Part shown: piece by piece, positions 28,628 through 42,287 of the stretch
How the letters are laid out: each line of letters starts with the position of its first letter
Position numbering within the stretch: the stretch's first letter is position 1
Source of the DNA: Vibrio qingdaonensis
GTDB taxonomy: Bacteria > Pseudomonadota > Gammaproteobacteria > Enterobacterales > Vibrionaceae
Assembly (NCBI RefSeq): GCF_026191675.1
Contig: NZ_JAKRRY010000003.1
Coordinates: forward strand, 1 to 64,000
DNA length: 64,000 nt
Direction of reading: 5' to 3'
Translations under genes and position numbers: made by a program
Notes under the pieces: generated by a model
Databases searched by the model: none
The model's input: the letters and a program-made list of their open reading frames with translations, nothing else
What the model was told of the DNA's origin: nothing

Positions 28628-29362
28628 ATGAGTTCTATTCTTTTAGGCATCAACATTGACCATATCGCGACACTGCGTAATGCACGTGGCACTAAGTATC
28701 CAGATCCTGTGCATGCGGCTGAAATTGCTGAGCGTGCTGGTGCTGATGGTATTACCGTGCACTTACGTGAAGACCGCCGTCACATCCTTGACCGTGATGT
28801 CCGTATTCTTAGCGAAACGCTACAAACCCGTATGAACCTAGAGATGGCAGTGACGGATGAAATGGTTGAGATTGCGCTTAAAACTAAACCTGAGTTCGTT
28901 TGTCTTGTACCGGAAAAGCGTGAAGAACTGACGACAGAAGGTGGTTTGGACGTTAAAGGCCAGCTAGAGAAAATTAAAGCGGCGACGGCAAAACTGACAG
29001 CGGCGGGCATAAAGGTGTCGTTGTTTATTGATGCGGACAGAGAACAAATTGATGCATCAAAAGCGGCAGGTGCGCCTTTTATTGAGCTTCACACGGGTCA
29101 TTACGCTGATGCCGAAACAGAAGAAGATCAACAAGATGAATTAAAGAAGATTGCCGCTGGTGCGAGTTATGCTTCTGACTTAGGTATTACGGTTAACGCT
29201 GGCCATGGTTTGACTTACCACAATGTCGCTCCAATCGCAGCACTACCAGAAATTTATGAACTGAACATTGGCCACGCTATTATCGGTCGAGCCGTATTTG
29301 ACGGTCTTCATAAAGCGGTAGCGGATATGAAAGCGATAATGGAAGCAGCGCGACGCGGTTAA
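28628..29362 (+). CDS. pdxJ: Pyridoxine 5'-phosphate synthase
   Basis: 244 residues. It condenses DXP with 3-amino-1-hydroxyacetone phosphate. Motifs: [16 protein letters not shown], the catalytic-loop HLREDRRHI, the ELHTGHYA loop and [11 protein letters not shown]. It follows recO by 17 bases with GGAG before the start. Epd, an upstream enzyme of the same pathway, is in this window. Confidence 0.96.
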   Translation: MSSILLGINIDHIATLRNARGTKYPDPVHAAEIAERAGADGITVHLREDRRHILDRDVRILSETLQTRMNLEMAVTDEMVEIALKTKPEFVCLVPEKREELTTEGGLDVKGQLEKIKAATAKLTAAGIKVSLFIDADREQIDASKAAGAPFIELHTGHYADAETEEDQQDELKKIAAGASYASDLGITVNAGHGLTYHNVAPIAALPEIYELNIGHAIIGRAVFDGLHKAVADMKAIMEAARRG

Positions 29363-29414
29363 TCCGTCTAGCGTTGACACGATGAGTTCGCAAGATAGTT
29401 AGGTGTAACCTTGT

Positions 29415-29795
29415 ATGGCAATTTTGGGTTTAGGCACGGACATCGCAGAGATAGAGCGAATTGAAAAAGCACTCACTCGCTCTGGCGAAGCATTTGCAAA
29501 ACGAATTTTGACGCAAGCGGAATGGGTGACGTTTAGCTCGCTCAAGCAGAAGGGGCGCTTTCTTGCTAAGCGTTTCGCTGCCAAAGAGGCGGCGTCAAAA
29601 GCCCTCGGTACTGGCATCGCCCATGGCGTTAGTTTTCAGGACTTTACCATTGCCAATGATGACAATGGTAAGCCTATGCTTACGTTATCCAATAAAGCGG
29701 CTGAAATTGCGGCTTCAATGGGGGCAACGTCAGTCCACCTGACTCTATCTGATGAGCGACACTATGCCGTTGCTACGGTGATAATAGAGCAGTAG
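29415..29795 (+). CDS. acpS: Holo-[acyl-carrier-protein] synthase
   Basis: 126 residues. It transfers 4'-phosphopantetheine from CoA to acyl carrier protein. [16 protein letters not shown] carries the metal-binding Asp, and [20 protein letters not shown] holds the second motif. Last gene of the lepA-acpS unit, followed by a terminator. Confidence 0.95.
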   Translation: MAILGLGTDIAEIERIEKALTRSGEAFAKRILTQAEWVTFSSLKQKGRFLAKRFAAKEAASKALGTGIAHGVSFQDFTIANDDNGKPMLTLSNKAAEIAASMGATSVHLTLSDERHYAVATVIIEQ

Positions 29796-29841
29796 TTAAT
29801 GTCTATTAGGCGCTGACTCGCAAAATCAGTTCATTGAAAAT

Positions 29842-29880
29842 AAAGGGCGCGACGCAGTGAATACTGCCTCGCGCCTTTTC
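29842..29880. terminator. Terminator between acpS and barA
   Basis: A long hairpin with AAAGGGCGCGA on one side and CGCGCCTTTT on the other, plus an inner GCAGT/ACTGC stem. It lies between convergent genes and can serve both. Confidence 0.65.
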
Positions 29881-29955
29881 TATTTTATTGGGCTACCAAT
29901 TATTGCAATGTGAATTTTATTTTGCATTTGCAACAGCGCCTTAGTGGATTAAGTG

Positions 29956-32772
29956 CTAGCTTTTATTGAGGTAGAGCTTTGAGGTTTCCAGCACTTTTTC
30001 CATCTCATCTTGCAGTTCAAACAATTCAGGTTCAATCGATTCAATAGCACCGCCCGAGCGCAGGGCTTTTTCTATGGTTGCACAGATCGATTTAAGCCTT
30101 GGTACACCGCTGTATGAGCAACTGCCATGGAGTTTATGGATTAAATGAATCACCTCTTCTTTGTCTGAAAACCCTTCATCAAGTATTCGTTCTGAGAGAC
30201 GCTGTACTTCTGGTATAAATTCGATGAGCATTTGCAGCATATCGACGGCGAGATCGTCTTTATTCGCCGCTTGTTTTAAAGCCTCTGACCAATCTATGAC
30301 GACATTTTTTGCTGCGCTAATCGGTGTTGCTGGCGTGTTATCGCTAGAGGACGATGACGGATGCGCTTCCGTCGTCTCAGGGGTAACGAAGTCAAGGATA
30401 GCGTCGTGTTCGAGTGTGCGTGGTGGAACCCATTTATTGAGTACCTGCTGCAATGCCATCTCATCTATTGGCTTTGTGAGATAATCATCCATGCCTTCCG
30501 AAATTAACCTATCACGCTCCCCTGTCATAGCATGAGCGGTGACCGCGATGACGGGAGTCGTGCTGTTTAGGCTTGTTTCTTTAATCAGTTTACAGGCGGT
30601 AACACCGTCCATATGCGGCATTTGAATGTCCATCAAAACAATATCAAAGTGTTGTGCTTGTGCTTTTTCAACCGATAGTTGACCGCTAGAGTAAGACACG
30701 ACGGTTTCCACGCGCTCGGATAACAGGGCTGTAATCAATTTGAGGTTCGCAGGGTTGTCATCCACCGCCATGACCGTGAGCGGGCGTTTTTCCGTCGACT
30801 CATAGAGAACAGGCAGTACCGGGTTGACCGGCTGTTTATCCACTAATGCCTGCATTAGGCGCTTACGGGCCAGCGGCTTTGTTAAGCACTGCACTTCATG
30901 GGTTTGCATGAGGTAATCCGACAATGCTAACTGTGTGCTGGCGGTACCGATAATGATATTAGAGGTAGAACTCTTACAGTGCTTAATCCAGCTCTCAATG
31001 GTAGTGAGTGGAATTTCTTCATTGGTTGGTAAGCACAAAATAATGTAGTCAAAGGCTTCAAGTCGTTCAGGTAGTGTCGAGCGATACGTTACCATTACCC
31101 CTTGGTTGGTGAGGTTTTGCTGTAAGACAGAAGCCGCTTGCATGTTGGGTTCAACCAAAAGCAGACGCTTATTATGGATGATCATCGGGTCTACAGGGTC
31201 AATCATTGGGATCTCTGTAGAATGCAGTCGTATAGTAAACCAGAAGGTGGAGCCTTGGTGTAGGCGGCTAGTGAGACTGATTTCCCCTCCCATTTGACCA
31301 ACTAATTTCTGTGTGATGACCAAACCTAGCCCGGTTCCGCCATAGCGACGAGAAATGCTGGCATCGGCCTGACTAAAGGCCTGGAAGAGTTGTGCTTGCT
31401 GTCGTTCAGAAATACCTATACCGGTATCGCGCACCATGAATTGCAGTTCGACACGATCTTCTTTTTGCGATTTTAATTCGACACTGATGTCAATGTTACC
31501 GCGCTCGGTAAACTTAATTGAGTTGCCCACTAAGTTTGTGAGAATTTGTTGGATACGCATTGGGTCGCCGACCAATCCATTTGGTACCTTTGCATCGACT
31601 TTAAGCGTCAGCTCTAGGCCTTTTTCATGCGCACTGGTGGCTTGCAGTGCCACCACCTCTTCGAGGCTGTCTTGGAATTCAAATGGGATGTTCTCAAGTG
31701 CCAGTTTACCCGCTTCTAGTTTAGAAAAATCCAAAATGTCGTTGATGATATTTAGAAGGTTATTAGCTGATTTCTCAATGGTTTGAAGGTAATCGGTTTG
31801 GCTGTTAGACAGCTGGGTTTTTAGCATCTGTCGGGTGAAACCAATCACGCCATTGAGTGGTGTTCTTAGCTCATGAGACATGTTGGCAAGAAACTCCGAT
31901 TTTACTCGTGCTGCTTCTTGTGCTCGTTTTTTAGCAATATCAAGCTCAACGTTTTGGATCTCCAGTTGTTCTAATGTTTCGCGAAGATCTGACGTGGCTT
32001 GGTCGATACTGTGCTGCATTTCGACATGGTATTCGGATAGTGATACCGCCATGGCATTGATACCATTTTTTAGCGAGTCGAGTTCACCATGCATTTTGCC
32101 TTCAATTCGAACATCTAAGTGACCACGCCGAATTCGGTCGACCATGTTTTTCATATGAGAAATTGGCCGCGTGACATCGTGCATTAATCGATAGGCGAAA
32201 ATACCAGACAAAATCAGTCCTAAAATCAGCACTAAAATGGCCGAGAAGACCTCTTGGTATTGCTGTAGCCGCAATGAGGATAAATCGAGCTCAATCGCGA
32301 TGTAGCCCAATGTTTTACTGGTGGAGGTTAGCTGTCGTGTATCCGAGATTAATTGACTTTCTGCTAATATAGGCGCGCGTAAAATCAAGGTGTTGTCATG
32401 AAACTCTGAAGAGCTTAGGTAGGGGATAGGCTTATCTTTTGGCAGCATTAACGAGTTGAAATTAGGATGAAAGTTCGAGGTAACGAACAGTTCGTGATTA
32501 GCATCAAAAACGGCAATGCTACGAACAAATTTAGAATTCTTTCGGTGTGCGTAGCTAATGAGACGCCGAACGGACTCGCGACTTTGCGCCATGACACCTT
32601 GTTCACTAGCGATGGCTAAGGGTTCAATAATGCTTGCTCCGGCATTGAGTACTTGAGACTCAAGGTCGTGATAGCGGTTATAAGAAAAAAAAGCACTCAA
32701 TAAAAGCCCAATAATGAGCGTGGGTGCTAGGGTTAGAGTTATAACGCGAGCGCGAAGGCCGTATCTTGTCAT
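29956..32772 (-). CDS. barA: Hybrid sensor histidine kinase BarA (VarS)
   Basis: 938 residues. Two transmembrane segments (about 10-30 and 175-197) flank a periplasmic domain. Then come HAMP (about 197-250), a histidine kinase with H-box ANMSHELRTPLNG near residue 300, the ATPase domain (DTGIGI, GGTGLGLVI), a degenerate receiver lacking the phosphorylatable Asp (FDYIILCLPT), a true receiver (VLMDIQMPHMDG) and a C-terminal Hpt (HKLHGSCSYSG). In Vibrio VarS phosphorylates VarA to induce CsrB-type RNAs. Placement divergent from rlmD equals E. coli. Confidence 0.94.
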   Translation of the reverse strand: MTRYGLRARVITLTLAPTLIIGLLLSAFFSYNRYHDLESQVLNAGASIIEPLAIASEQGVMAQSRESVRRLISYAHRKNSKFVRSIAVFDANHELFVTSNFHPNFNSLMLPKDKPIPYLSSSEFHDNTLILRAPILAESQLISDTRQLTSTSKTLGYIAIELDLSSLRLQQYQEVFSAILVLILGLILSGIFAYRLMHDVTRPISHMKNMVDRIRRGHLDVRIEGKMHGELDSLKNGINAMAVSLSEYHVEMQHSIDQATSDLRETLEQLEIQNVELDIAKKRAQEAARVKSEFLANMSHELRTPLNGVIGFTRQMLKTQLSNSQTDYLQTIEKSANNLLNIINDILDFSKLEAGKLALENIPFEFQDSLEEVVALQATSAHEKGLELTLKVDAKVPNGLVGDPMRIQQILTNLVGNSIKFTERGNIDISVELKSQKEDRVELQFMVRDTGIGISERQQAQLFQAFSQADASISRRYGGTGLGLVITQKLVGQMGGEISLTSRLHQGSTFWFTIRLHSTEIPMIDPVDPMIIHNKRLLLVEPNMQAASVLQQNLTNQGVMVTYRSTLPERLEAFDYIILCLPTNEEIPLTTIESWIKHCKSSTSNIIIGTASTQLALSDYLMQTHEVQCLTKPLARKRLMQALVDKQPVNPVLPVLYESTEKRPLTVMAVDDNPANLKLITALLSERVETVVSYSSGQLSVEKAQAQHFDIVLMDIQMPHMDGVTACKLIKETSLNSTTPVIAVTAHAMTGERDRLISEGMDDYLTKPIDEMALQQVLNKWVPPRTLEHDAILDFVTPETTEAHPSSSSSDNTPATPISAAKNVVIDWSEALKQAANKDDLAVDMLQMLIEFIPEVQRLSERILDEGFSDKEEVIHLIHKLHGSCSYSGVPRLKSICATIEKALRSGGAIESIEPELFELQDEMEKVLETSKLYLNKS

Positions 32773-32974
32773 TTTAATTCGAAGTCATAATTTGCTGGGA
32801 GTGATTACATCTACTGAGTGGATATGGGACAATACCCAGTACTGCATCCCCTAGGATGTCGTAAGCTTAATCAAAGCAGCGCTGTTCGACAATCATTCAA
32901 CCAAAGAATAGTGAAACTCTAACAAATTTTTGTAGTGCAGAGCGTTTCTGCACGGCTAAATACTGGAAATAGGC

Positions 32975-34291
32975 ATGGCACGTTTTTTTAAACCGACAAA
33001 GCAAACCGCATTCTCAAAGAAACACCAAGAAATGGTGATCGCACGTTTAGATCACCACGGCGCAGGTATCGCCTATCAAAATAAAAAACCGGTGTTTATT
33101 GAGGGGGCACTTCCAGATGAAACCGTTTTAGTGCAGCTCACGGAAACCAAAAGTAAGTTTTCTAAAGCAAACTTGATTAAGGTGATTAAGCCTAGCGCGC
33201 AGCGAGTTAAGCCATTATGTCCACACTATGAAGCGTGTGGGGGGTGCACTCAACAGCACCTATCTTTGGACGACCAACGTCAATATAAGCAGCAAGCGCT
33301 GTCGCAATTAATGAGCAAAATTGCTGGCCAACAGTTGTCACTGTCTGATTCTATTATTGGGGAGGGAACGGGGTACCGCAGAAGAGCTCGTTTGAGCCTG
33401 TACGCCGATAAAGCAAAAGGGCCGTTGCAAATGGGCTTTCGCCGCAAGCAGAGCAAACAACTGGTCGCAATAGATGGCTGCCCGGTTCTCGATAGTCAAC
33501 TTAATGCATTGATCCCTGAGTTCAGAACGTTATTAACGAGCTTTCAGCATCCTCATACTCTCGGTCATCTTGAGTTAGTGATGGCAGACAATGGTCCGGT
33601 TGCAGTTTTACGCCATATGCAGCCGTTGGCCGAGGGAGACGAACAGCGTCTACTACAGCTGGCAAAAAAACACGATTTGACCTTATACCTCATGCCAGAA
33701 AGTGGTGTGCTAAATCGAGTCCATGGCGATGTGGCACAATATGGTGAGACGGGTGTGATGCTACCTTTTTTACCGACTCACTTTATTCAAGTGAATCAAA
33801 AAATCAACCAAGAAATGGTCGCGCAGGCACTGAGTTGGTTGGCACCGACAAAGCAGGAACGAGTACTGGATCTGTTCTGTGGGCTAGGTAACTTTACTCT
33901 TCCATTAGCGAAATTATCCAAGCAAGTCGTCGGCGTGGAAGGCATCCAAGAGATGGTGGATTGGGCAACGAACAATGCTGCGTTAAATAAACTCGATAAC
34001 GTTGAATTTTATCAAGCTAACTTGGAAGAGGCGTTGACGAACTCGCCATGGGCTGAACAAAAATTCGACGCGATTTTATTAGATCCAGCCCGTGCTGGGG
34101 CGACTGGCGTGATAGATCAAGTTTCTGGACTTGGAGCAACGCGAGTGCTTTATGTTTCTTGCAATCCTGCTACCCTTGCCAGAGATAGTCAGAGCCTTAT
34201 TGCACAAGGCTACACGCTTAAGAAACTTGGTATGATGGACATGTTTCCACAAACCAGTCATCTAGAGTCGATGGCATTGTTTGAAAAATGA
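32975..34291 (+). CDS. rlmD: 23S rRNA (uracil(1939)-C5)-methyltransferase RlmD
   Basis: 438 residues. An N-terminal TRAM domain ([19 protein letters not shown]) precedes the Fe-S cysteines in [12 protein letters not shown]. The SAM fold has [15 protein letters not shown], and the catalytic Cys lies in [12 protein letters not shown]. It methylates U1939 of 23S rRNA. relA follows 82 bases later. Confidence 0.95.
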   Translation: MARFFKPTKQTAFSKKHQEMVIARLDHHGAGIAYQNKKPVFIEGALPDETVLVQLTETKSKFSKANLIKVIKPSAQRVKPLCPHYEACGGCTQQHLSLDDQRQYKQQALSQLMSKIAGQQLSLSDSIIGEGTGYRRRARLSLYADKAKGPLQMGFRRKQSKQLVAIDGCPVLDSQLNALIPEFRTLLTSFQHPHTLGHLELVMADNGPVAVLRHMQPLAEGDEQRLLQLAKKHDLTLYLMPESGVLNRVHGDVAQYGETGVMLPFLPTHFIQVNQKINQEMVAQALSWLAPTKQERVLDLFCGLGNFTLPLAKLSKQVVGVEGIQEMVDWATNNAALNKLDNVEFYQANLEEALTNSPWAEQKFDAILLDPARAGATGVIDQVSGLGATRVLYVSCNPATLARDSQSLIAQGYTLKKLGMMDMFPQTSHLESMALFEK

Positions 34292-34373
34292 CAATTTTTG
34301 AATGATCTCTAACGTAGGTCATGGGCTAACTGGGATAGGTTAGTTAACTAATAAAACTAGGAAGAACAAAGTA

Positions 34374-36596
34374 ATGGTTGCGGTAAGAAGCGCGCATTTG
34401 AACCCTGAAGAACAGTTTGAGTTAGCGAGTTGGATTGCTTCATTAAAGCAAGATAAAACGATCGCTAAACGGCTGAAAGAAGTTTATACCCAATGCGAAA
34501 CGCTCGTAGAAGGTAATGAACAAGGGTCCTTGTTGTTGTGGCGTGGTAGAGAGATGATTGAGATCCTCATCACCCTTTCGATGGACAAAGCCACTCTCAT
34601 TACAGCTTTGCTGTATCCGATAGTCTCTAGTGGATTATTTGATAGGGAATTACTCGAAGAAACTTACGGAAAAGAAATCCTTAAAATGATCGATGGCGTT
34701 GAAGAAATGGCCGCCATTGGTCAACTTAACGTGACGTTAGAGGGGTCAGAAGCTTCTGGGCAGGTCGACAACGTTAGACGCATGCTGTTAGCCATGGTTG
34801 ATGATTTCCGCTGTGTTGTCATCAAATTGGCGGAGCGAATCTGTAACCTGCGTGAAGTAAAAGATGAACCGGATGAAGTAAGAATCGCCGCAGCTAAAGA
34901 GTGCGCCAATATTTATGCGCCGCTGGCTAACCGTCTCGGTATTGGTCAATTGAAATGGGAAATTGAAGATTACGCATTTCGATACCAGCACTCCATTACC
35001 TATAAAAAAATCGCTAAGCAACTTGCTGAGCGACGCATTGTCCGTGAGCAATACATTAAAGATTTCGTCGATGACTTGACTGACGAGATGCATCGCTCTC
35101 AAATTCTCGCTGAAGTTAGCGGCCGTCCAAAGCATATTTACAGTATTTGGCGAAAAATGCAGAAAAAGAGCTTGGATTTTGATGAGCTTTTTGATGTACG
35201 TGCGGTCCGTATCATTGCTGAACGCTTACAAGATTGCTATGCGGCGTTAGGGGTGGTGCATACTAAATACAAACACCTGCCAAGTGAGTTTGATGACTAC
35301 GTTGCGAATCCAAAGCCCAATGGTTACCAGTCTATCCATACCGTTGTGTTGGGGCCAGAAGGTAAAACCATTGAAATTCAGATTCGTACTAAGGAAATGC
35401 ATGAGGACTCTGAACTCGGCGTTGCGGCTCACTGGAAATACAAAGAAGGCAGCAGCACGGCTCGAAGCGGTTACGATGAAAAAATCACCTGGTTGCGTAA
35501 GCTACTGGATTGGCAAGAAGAAATGTCCGATTCTGGCGAAATGCTGGATGAGGTTCGAAGTCAGGTTTTTGATGACCGAGTGTATGCCTTTACACCACGT
35601 GGTGATGTGGTTGACCTGCCTATGGGTGCCACGCCACTAGACTTTGCCTACCACATCCACTCAATGGTGGGTCATCGCTGTATTGGCGCGAAAGTAGCAG
35701 GGCGCATTGTTCCGTTTACCCATCAATTATCGATGGGTGACCAAGTGGAGATTATCACCCAAAAAGAGCCTAACCCTTCCCGAGATTGGTTAAATCCGAC
35801 ATTGGGCTTTGTTCATTCTGGTCGCGCACGAGCGAAAATTAATGCTTGGTTCCGCAAGGAAAGTCGCGAGAAAAATCTAGAGGCGGGACGAGATATCCTC
35901 GAAGCGGAATTGGCAAAAATTGGTGCGACATTAAAAGATGCCGACCAATATGCGTTGAAGCGCTTTAATGTCAATACGCCTGATGAGCTATACGCGGGTA
36001 TTGGTAGTGGCGATCTGCGAATCCATCAGGTCATCAACCACATCAATGCGTTGGTCAACAAGCCAACGGCGGAAGAAGAAGATCAAAAAGCCCTAGAGAA
36101 ACTCAAAGAGTCGGAAACAAAAGCCAGTCAACAGAGTCGCCCTCATAAAGATGCGGTCGTGGTTGAAGGGGTTGATAATCTCATGACTCATCTAGCGCGT
36201 TGCTGTCAGCCTATCCCTGGCGATATTATTAAAGGTTATATCACCCAAGGTCGAGGCATCTCTGTACACCGAAGCGACTGTGAGCAGCTTGAAGAGTTGA
36301 GTCATCATGCGCCAGAGCGAATCATAGATACGGTTTGGGGCAGTGGCTTTGTTGGCTCTTATATTTTGACAATTCGTGTTGAAGCCCTAGAGCGAAGCGG
36401 ATTATTGAAAGACGTCACGACATTACTCACCAATGAGAAAGTGAAAGTCATCAGTATGAAAAGTCGTAATGACTACAAGCGTCAATTAACCATTATGGAT
36501 TTTGATCTTGAACTGAATAACATTGAAGTCTTGTCTCGCGTGACCAATCGCATTGAGCAGATCAAAGATGTGATGAAAGTGAAGCGCTTAGGGTGA
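34374..36596 (+). CDS. relA: GTP pyrophosphokinase RelA
   Basis: 740 residues. Order: a degenerate N-terminal hydrolase domain (RelA-type, no intact HD pair), the synthetase domain with RPKHIYSIWRKM and the catalytic EFDDYVANPKPNGYQS, TGS (VYAFTPRGDVVDLPMGAT), a helical and zinc-finger region (HLARCCQPIPGD) and a C-terminal ACT domain. It makes (p)ppGpp on ribosomes carrying uncharged tRNA. Neighbour order rlmD-relA-mazG-pyrG-eno is as in E. coli. Confidence 0.97.
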   Translation: MVAVRSAHLNPEEQFELASWIASLKQDKTIAKRLKEVYTQCETLVEGNEQGSLLLWRGREMIEILITLSMDKATLITALLYPIVSSGLFDRELLEETYGKEILKMIDGVEEMAAIGQLNVTLEGSEASGQVDNVRRMLLAMVDDFRCVVIKLAERICNLREVKDEPDEVRIAAAKECANIYAPLANRLGIGQLKWEIEDYAFRYQHSITYKKIAKQLAERRIVREQYIKDFVDDLTDEMHRSQILAEVSGRPKHIYSIWRKMQKKSLDFDELFDVRAVRIIAERLQDCYAALGVVHTKYKHLPSEFDDYVANPKPNGYQSIHTVVLGPEGKTIEIQIRTKEMHEDSELGVAAHWKYKEGSSTARSGYDEKITWLRKLLDWQEEMSDSGEMLDEVRSQVFDDRVYAFTPRGDVVDLPMGATPLDFAYHIHSMVGHRCIGAKVAGRIVPFTHQLSMGDQVEIITQKEPNPSRDWLNPTLGFVHSGRARAKINAWFRKESREKNLEAGRDILEAELAKIGATLKDADQYALKRFNVNTPDELYAGIGSGDLRIHQVINHINALVNKPTAEEEDQKALEKLKESETKASQQSRPHKDAVVVEGVDNLMTHLARCCQPIPGDIIKGYITQGRGISVHRSDCEQLEELSHHAPERIIDTVWGSGFVGSYILTIRVEALERSGLLKDVTTLLTNEKVKVISMKSRNDYKRQLTIMDFDLELNNIEVLSRVTNRIEQIKDVMKVKRLG

Positions 36597-36673
36597 TGTG
36601 TGTAATCAGGGGCACGGTTAAGTCAATGACTCACTGTCACCCTGTGTAGGAAATGACAACATTGTTGAAAAAT

Positions 36674-36699
36674 AAAGGGTTGGTTTTCCAACCCTTTTT
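36674..36699 (+). terminator. Terminator after relA
   Basis: AAAGGGTTGG / CCAACCCTTT with a TTTT loop and a short T-run, 78 bases after the relA stop. Confidence 0.8.
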
Positions 36700-36806
36700 A
36701 TTCGCCCACACTTACGTTTTCATAGGTGCGACCTATCACTAGCTTATTTCGAATCAAGCTGTTTTGAATTGAATATTTTAGGAAATACATTGTTCAGGAA
36801 TTTAAT

Positions 36807-37613
36807 ATGACTCAACCCGTCGAGCAACTTCTCAGCATCATGGCGCAACTCAGAGACGAAAAAAAAGGCTGCCCGTGGGACAGAAAACAAACCTTTGACA
36901 CGATCGTGCCTCATACCATAGAAGAAACGTATGAGGTTGTTGATGCGATCCATAATCAAGACTGGCCGAACTTGCAAGAAGAACTGGGAGACTTGTTGTT
37001 CCAAGTGATCTTCTATAGTCAGATGGCTAAAGAGCAAAAACTGTTTGATTTTAATGACGTGGTGGAAGGACTCAATGAGAAACTGACACGACGTCACCCC
37101 CATGTATTTAGTGATACTGAATTTGCAGATGAAGCCGCGATTGACGCTAACTGGGAAGCTGAGAAACAGAAGGAAAAGGCAGAAGTAGGCAAAACAGAAA
37201 AAAGTATTCTAGACTCAATACCACAGTCGCTGCCTGCCCTTTCTAAAGCCAATAAAATACAAAAGCGTGTGGCTAAGTTTGGTTTTGATTGGGGCGCTCT
37301 GGGGCCTGTTGTGGACAAGGTTCAAGAAGAAATTGATGAAGTCGTGCATGAAGCGATTCAGCTTAACGTGGATGAAGATAAGCTCGAAGAAGAAATTGGC
37401 GATTTATTATTTTCTGTTGTGAATCTTTCTCGGCACCTAAAGTCCGATCCTGAAGTGGCGCTACGAAAAGCGAACAATAAATTTTCGAGGCGTTTTAAGG
37501 GGGTTGAAACGTGTGTTTCAGAACGTGGTAAATTGCTTACAGACTTTACCCTGCAAGAGCTTGACGGCTTTTGGAATGATGTTAAAAAACAAGAAAAATC
37601 GACCGAACTGTGA
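36807..37613 (+). CDS. mazG: Nucleoside triphosphate pyrophosphohydrolase MazG
   Basis: 268 residues with two MazG repeats. The N-terminal repeat has CPWDRKQTF and [10 protein letters not shown], then [19 protein letters not shown]. The C-terminal repeat has [11 protein letters not shown] and [19 protein letters not shown], providing the acidic metal site. It hydrolyses NTPs and dNTPs to monophosphates, and in E. coli it eases (p)ppGpp-linked cell death. Confidence 0.94.
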   Translation: MTQPVEQLLSIMAQLRDEKKGCPWDRKQTFDTIVPHTIEETYEVVDAIHNQDWPNLQEELGDLLFQVIFYSQMAKEQKLFDFNDVVEGLNEKLTRRHPHVFSDTEFADEAAIDANWEAEKQKEKAEVGKTEKSILDSIPQSLPALSKANKIQKRVAKFGFDWGALGPVVDKVQEEIDEVVHEAIQLNVDEDKLEEEIGDLLFSVVNLSRHLKSDPEVALRKANNKFSRRFKGVETCVSERGKLLTDFTLQELDGFWNDVKKQEKSTEL

Positions 37614-37702
37614 TGCACTTCCCATTCGAGTTAGTTTCTAGAATTGATTTGAAGCAAAAAATAAAAATTTTGAATGTGATAAGTTTCACGTTGTGGCGAT
37701 AA

Positions 37703-39415
<1,713 letters not shown>

Positions 39416-39485
39416 TAAAAGGATACGGGCGGCTGCGAAGGTTATGCGGCTGCCTTTAAATTGACATTAAATTTTTATTTATTGA

Positions 39486-40799
<1,314 letters not shown>

Positions 40800-40826
40800 T
40801 CGCTTAATCGTTAACGGATTTTAATG

Positions 40827-40855
40827 AAGCCGCTCTTCGAGAGCGGCTTTTTTTA
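40827..40855 (+). terminator. Terminator after eno
   Basis: AAGCCGCTCT / AGAGCGGCTT with a TCG loop and a T-run. Confidence 0.9.
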
Positions 40856-40998
40856 TACGCGGAATTTGTGATGGTAACAGCGGAAATGAGTAACAGTGCG
40901 AGTAACAGCATCCAGTATGTTACTTCTTCATCTGGAGAAATCGGTTAAAGTGGTGACAGTCTTAATAGAACATATCCCTACTGATAGAGGACTTTACC

Positions 40999-42174
40999 AT
41001 GGCTAACGTACCAAGCCCTACCACGACATTTGACAACGAATATTTCTCATTCATTGTTTCTGAATCATGGAAACACATCGGCTCAACTCAAGAGCACGCT
41101 GATATCCTAGCGCATAACCTACTTGTTGGTGGCCTACAAGGTAAACTACACCAAGGTCTAGGTGTTATTGAAGCGGTAACGATTCCTTATGAAGCTGGTA
41201 TCTTGGACCCTTCAACGACGCCTGTTATCGAGTCTGAAGGTGACACTTGGGCTGTTTACGATGGTAAGAAGTCTTCTGGTCACTACGCATGTACATTGAT
41301 GGCTCAAACGGCTATCGAAAAAGCACGTAAGCACGGTATCTCGATTGTATTTGGTTACGATCACTGTGACGGCGGCAACTTCTCAAACTACACACAGATG
41401 GCAATGAAAGAAGGCATGTTCGCGATGTCTTCAAACAACTCTGTTCCTCTAAACGCGCCGTTTGGTGGTATGGATCCAACCATGTCTTGTCCTCCATTTG
41501 ATGCGGCGTGTGTGGGCGGTGATGAACTACCTCTCGTTACGTCTATCATGATCGGTGAAGGCTACGACTCTCACATCTGTGATGCTATCGTCAACGACCG
41601 TGACCTACACGTAGCAGCGCTTGTTGACCAAGATACAGGTGAACTGACTGCTGATGCTCGTAAGTGGGGCTCTCTAATTGAAGGCTACGGCCGTGTTGCT
41701 GACTGTAAAGCACCTTGGACGTTCCTAACGCCTCGTCTTTACTCTATCAACATCTGGAATGAAGTCATGACAGCGATCATCAACCCGAAAGGCACGATCG
41801 CACCTGAGCTTCCAGCAATCCCAAGTGATTTCTTCACAATGGAAAATGCACCGTGTCCAGTCGGCGGTTCTTACATCCTAGTGATTGACCCAAGCCACTT
41901 TGGTCCTATCGAAGAAGTGAAGCGTAAGAGCGATGCGTTTGTGAAAGCACAAAAAGCAAACCGCCCACGTAAAGGCTTCAACGAAGTTTACATCCCAGAT
42001 GAGTGGGGTCTAAAAGCAATGGCTGAGTCTACAGATACTCACCAAGTTATGGATTCACACTGGGTTGGTTTCAAATCTTTCCTAGAGCGCTCTGGTACCA
42101 CTATCGAAGCGTTAAATGCGAAATGGGAAGAGAAAGTAGGCGCTGAGCGCGCTGCGGAAACCATTCGCAAGTAA
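40999..42174 (+). CDS. Divergent Ldh2-family (malate/L-lactate/ureidoglycolate-type) dehydrogenase
   Basis: A 391-residue protein, longer than the usual 330-360. It looks like the Ldh2/YlbC/DpkA NAD(P)-dependent family. The conserved His is probably His122 in GYDHCDGG, followed by the NNSVPLNAPFGGMDPTMSCP stretch that corresponds to the family's nucleotide-binding turn. Relatives reduce or oxidise 2-oxo or imino acids (lactate, ureidoglycolate, piperideine-2-carboxylate). The substrate cannot be told. GAGG lies eight bases before ATG 40999. It ends in its own terminator and is followed by an AraC regulator and a ureohydrolase that may be functionally linked. Confidence 0.65.
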   Translation: MANVPSPTTTFDNEYFSFIVSESWKHIGSTQEHADILAHNLLVGGLQGKLHQGLGVIEAVTIPYEAGILDPSTTPVIESEGDTWAVYDGKKSSGHYACTLMAQTAIEKARKHGISIVFGYDHCDGGNFSNYTQMAMKEGMFAMSSNNSVPLNAPFGGMDPTMSCPPFDAACVGGDELPLVTSIMIGEGYDSHICDAIVNDRDLHVAALVDQDTGELTADARKWGSLIEGYGRVADCKAPWTFLTPRLYSINIWNEVMTAIINPKGTIAPELPAIPSDFFTMENAPCPVGGSYILVIDPSHFGPIEEVKRKSDAFVKAQKANRPRKGFNEVYIPDEWGLKAMAESTDTHQVMDSHWVGFKSFLERSGTTIEALNAKWEEKVGAERAAETIRK

Positions 42175-42199
42175 TTCAAAATCATACGCACTTGATTTT

Positions 42200-42225
42200 A
42201 GCCCAGTCTTTGACTGGGCTTTTTT
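42200..42225 (+). terminator. Terminator after the Ldh2-type gene
   Basis: AGCCCAGTC / GACTGGGCT with a TTT loop and a T-run. Confidence 0.88.
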
Positions 42226-42242
42226 GTGTCGAACATCTGGCT

Positions 42243-42278
42243 CACTATCACTATCACTATCACTATCACTATCACTAT
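42243..42278 (+). repeat. Six tandem copies of CACTAT
   Basis: A perfect hexanucleotide microsatellite (36 bp) lies between the Ldh2-type terminator and the 3' end of the AraC gene, which stops at 42288. It is outside any frame. Copy number may vary between strains. Confidence 0.95.
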
Positions 42279-42287
42279 CGCGAAGTG

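Noticed and set aside
29395..29420. Glycine or other riboswitch before acpS, and elsewhere in the window
   Set aside because: No conserved aptamer core was seen in any leader examined.
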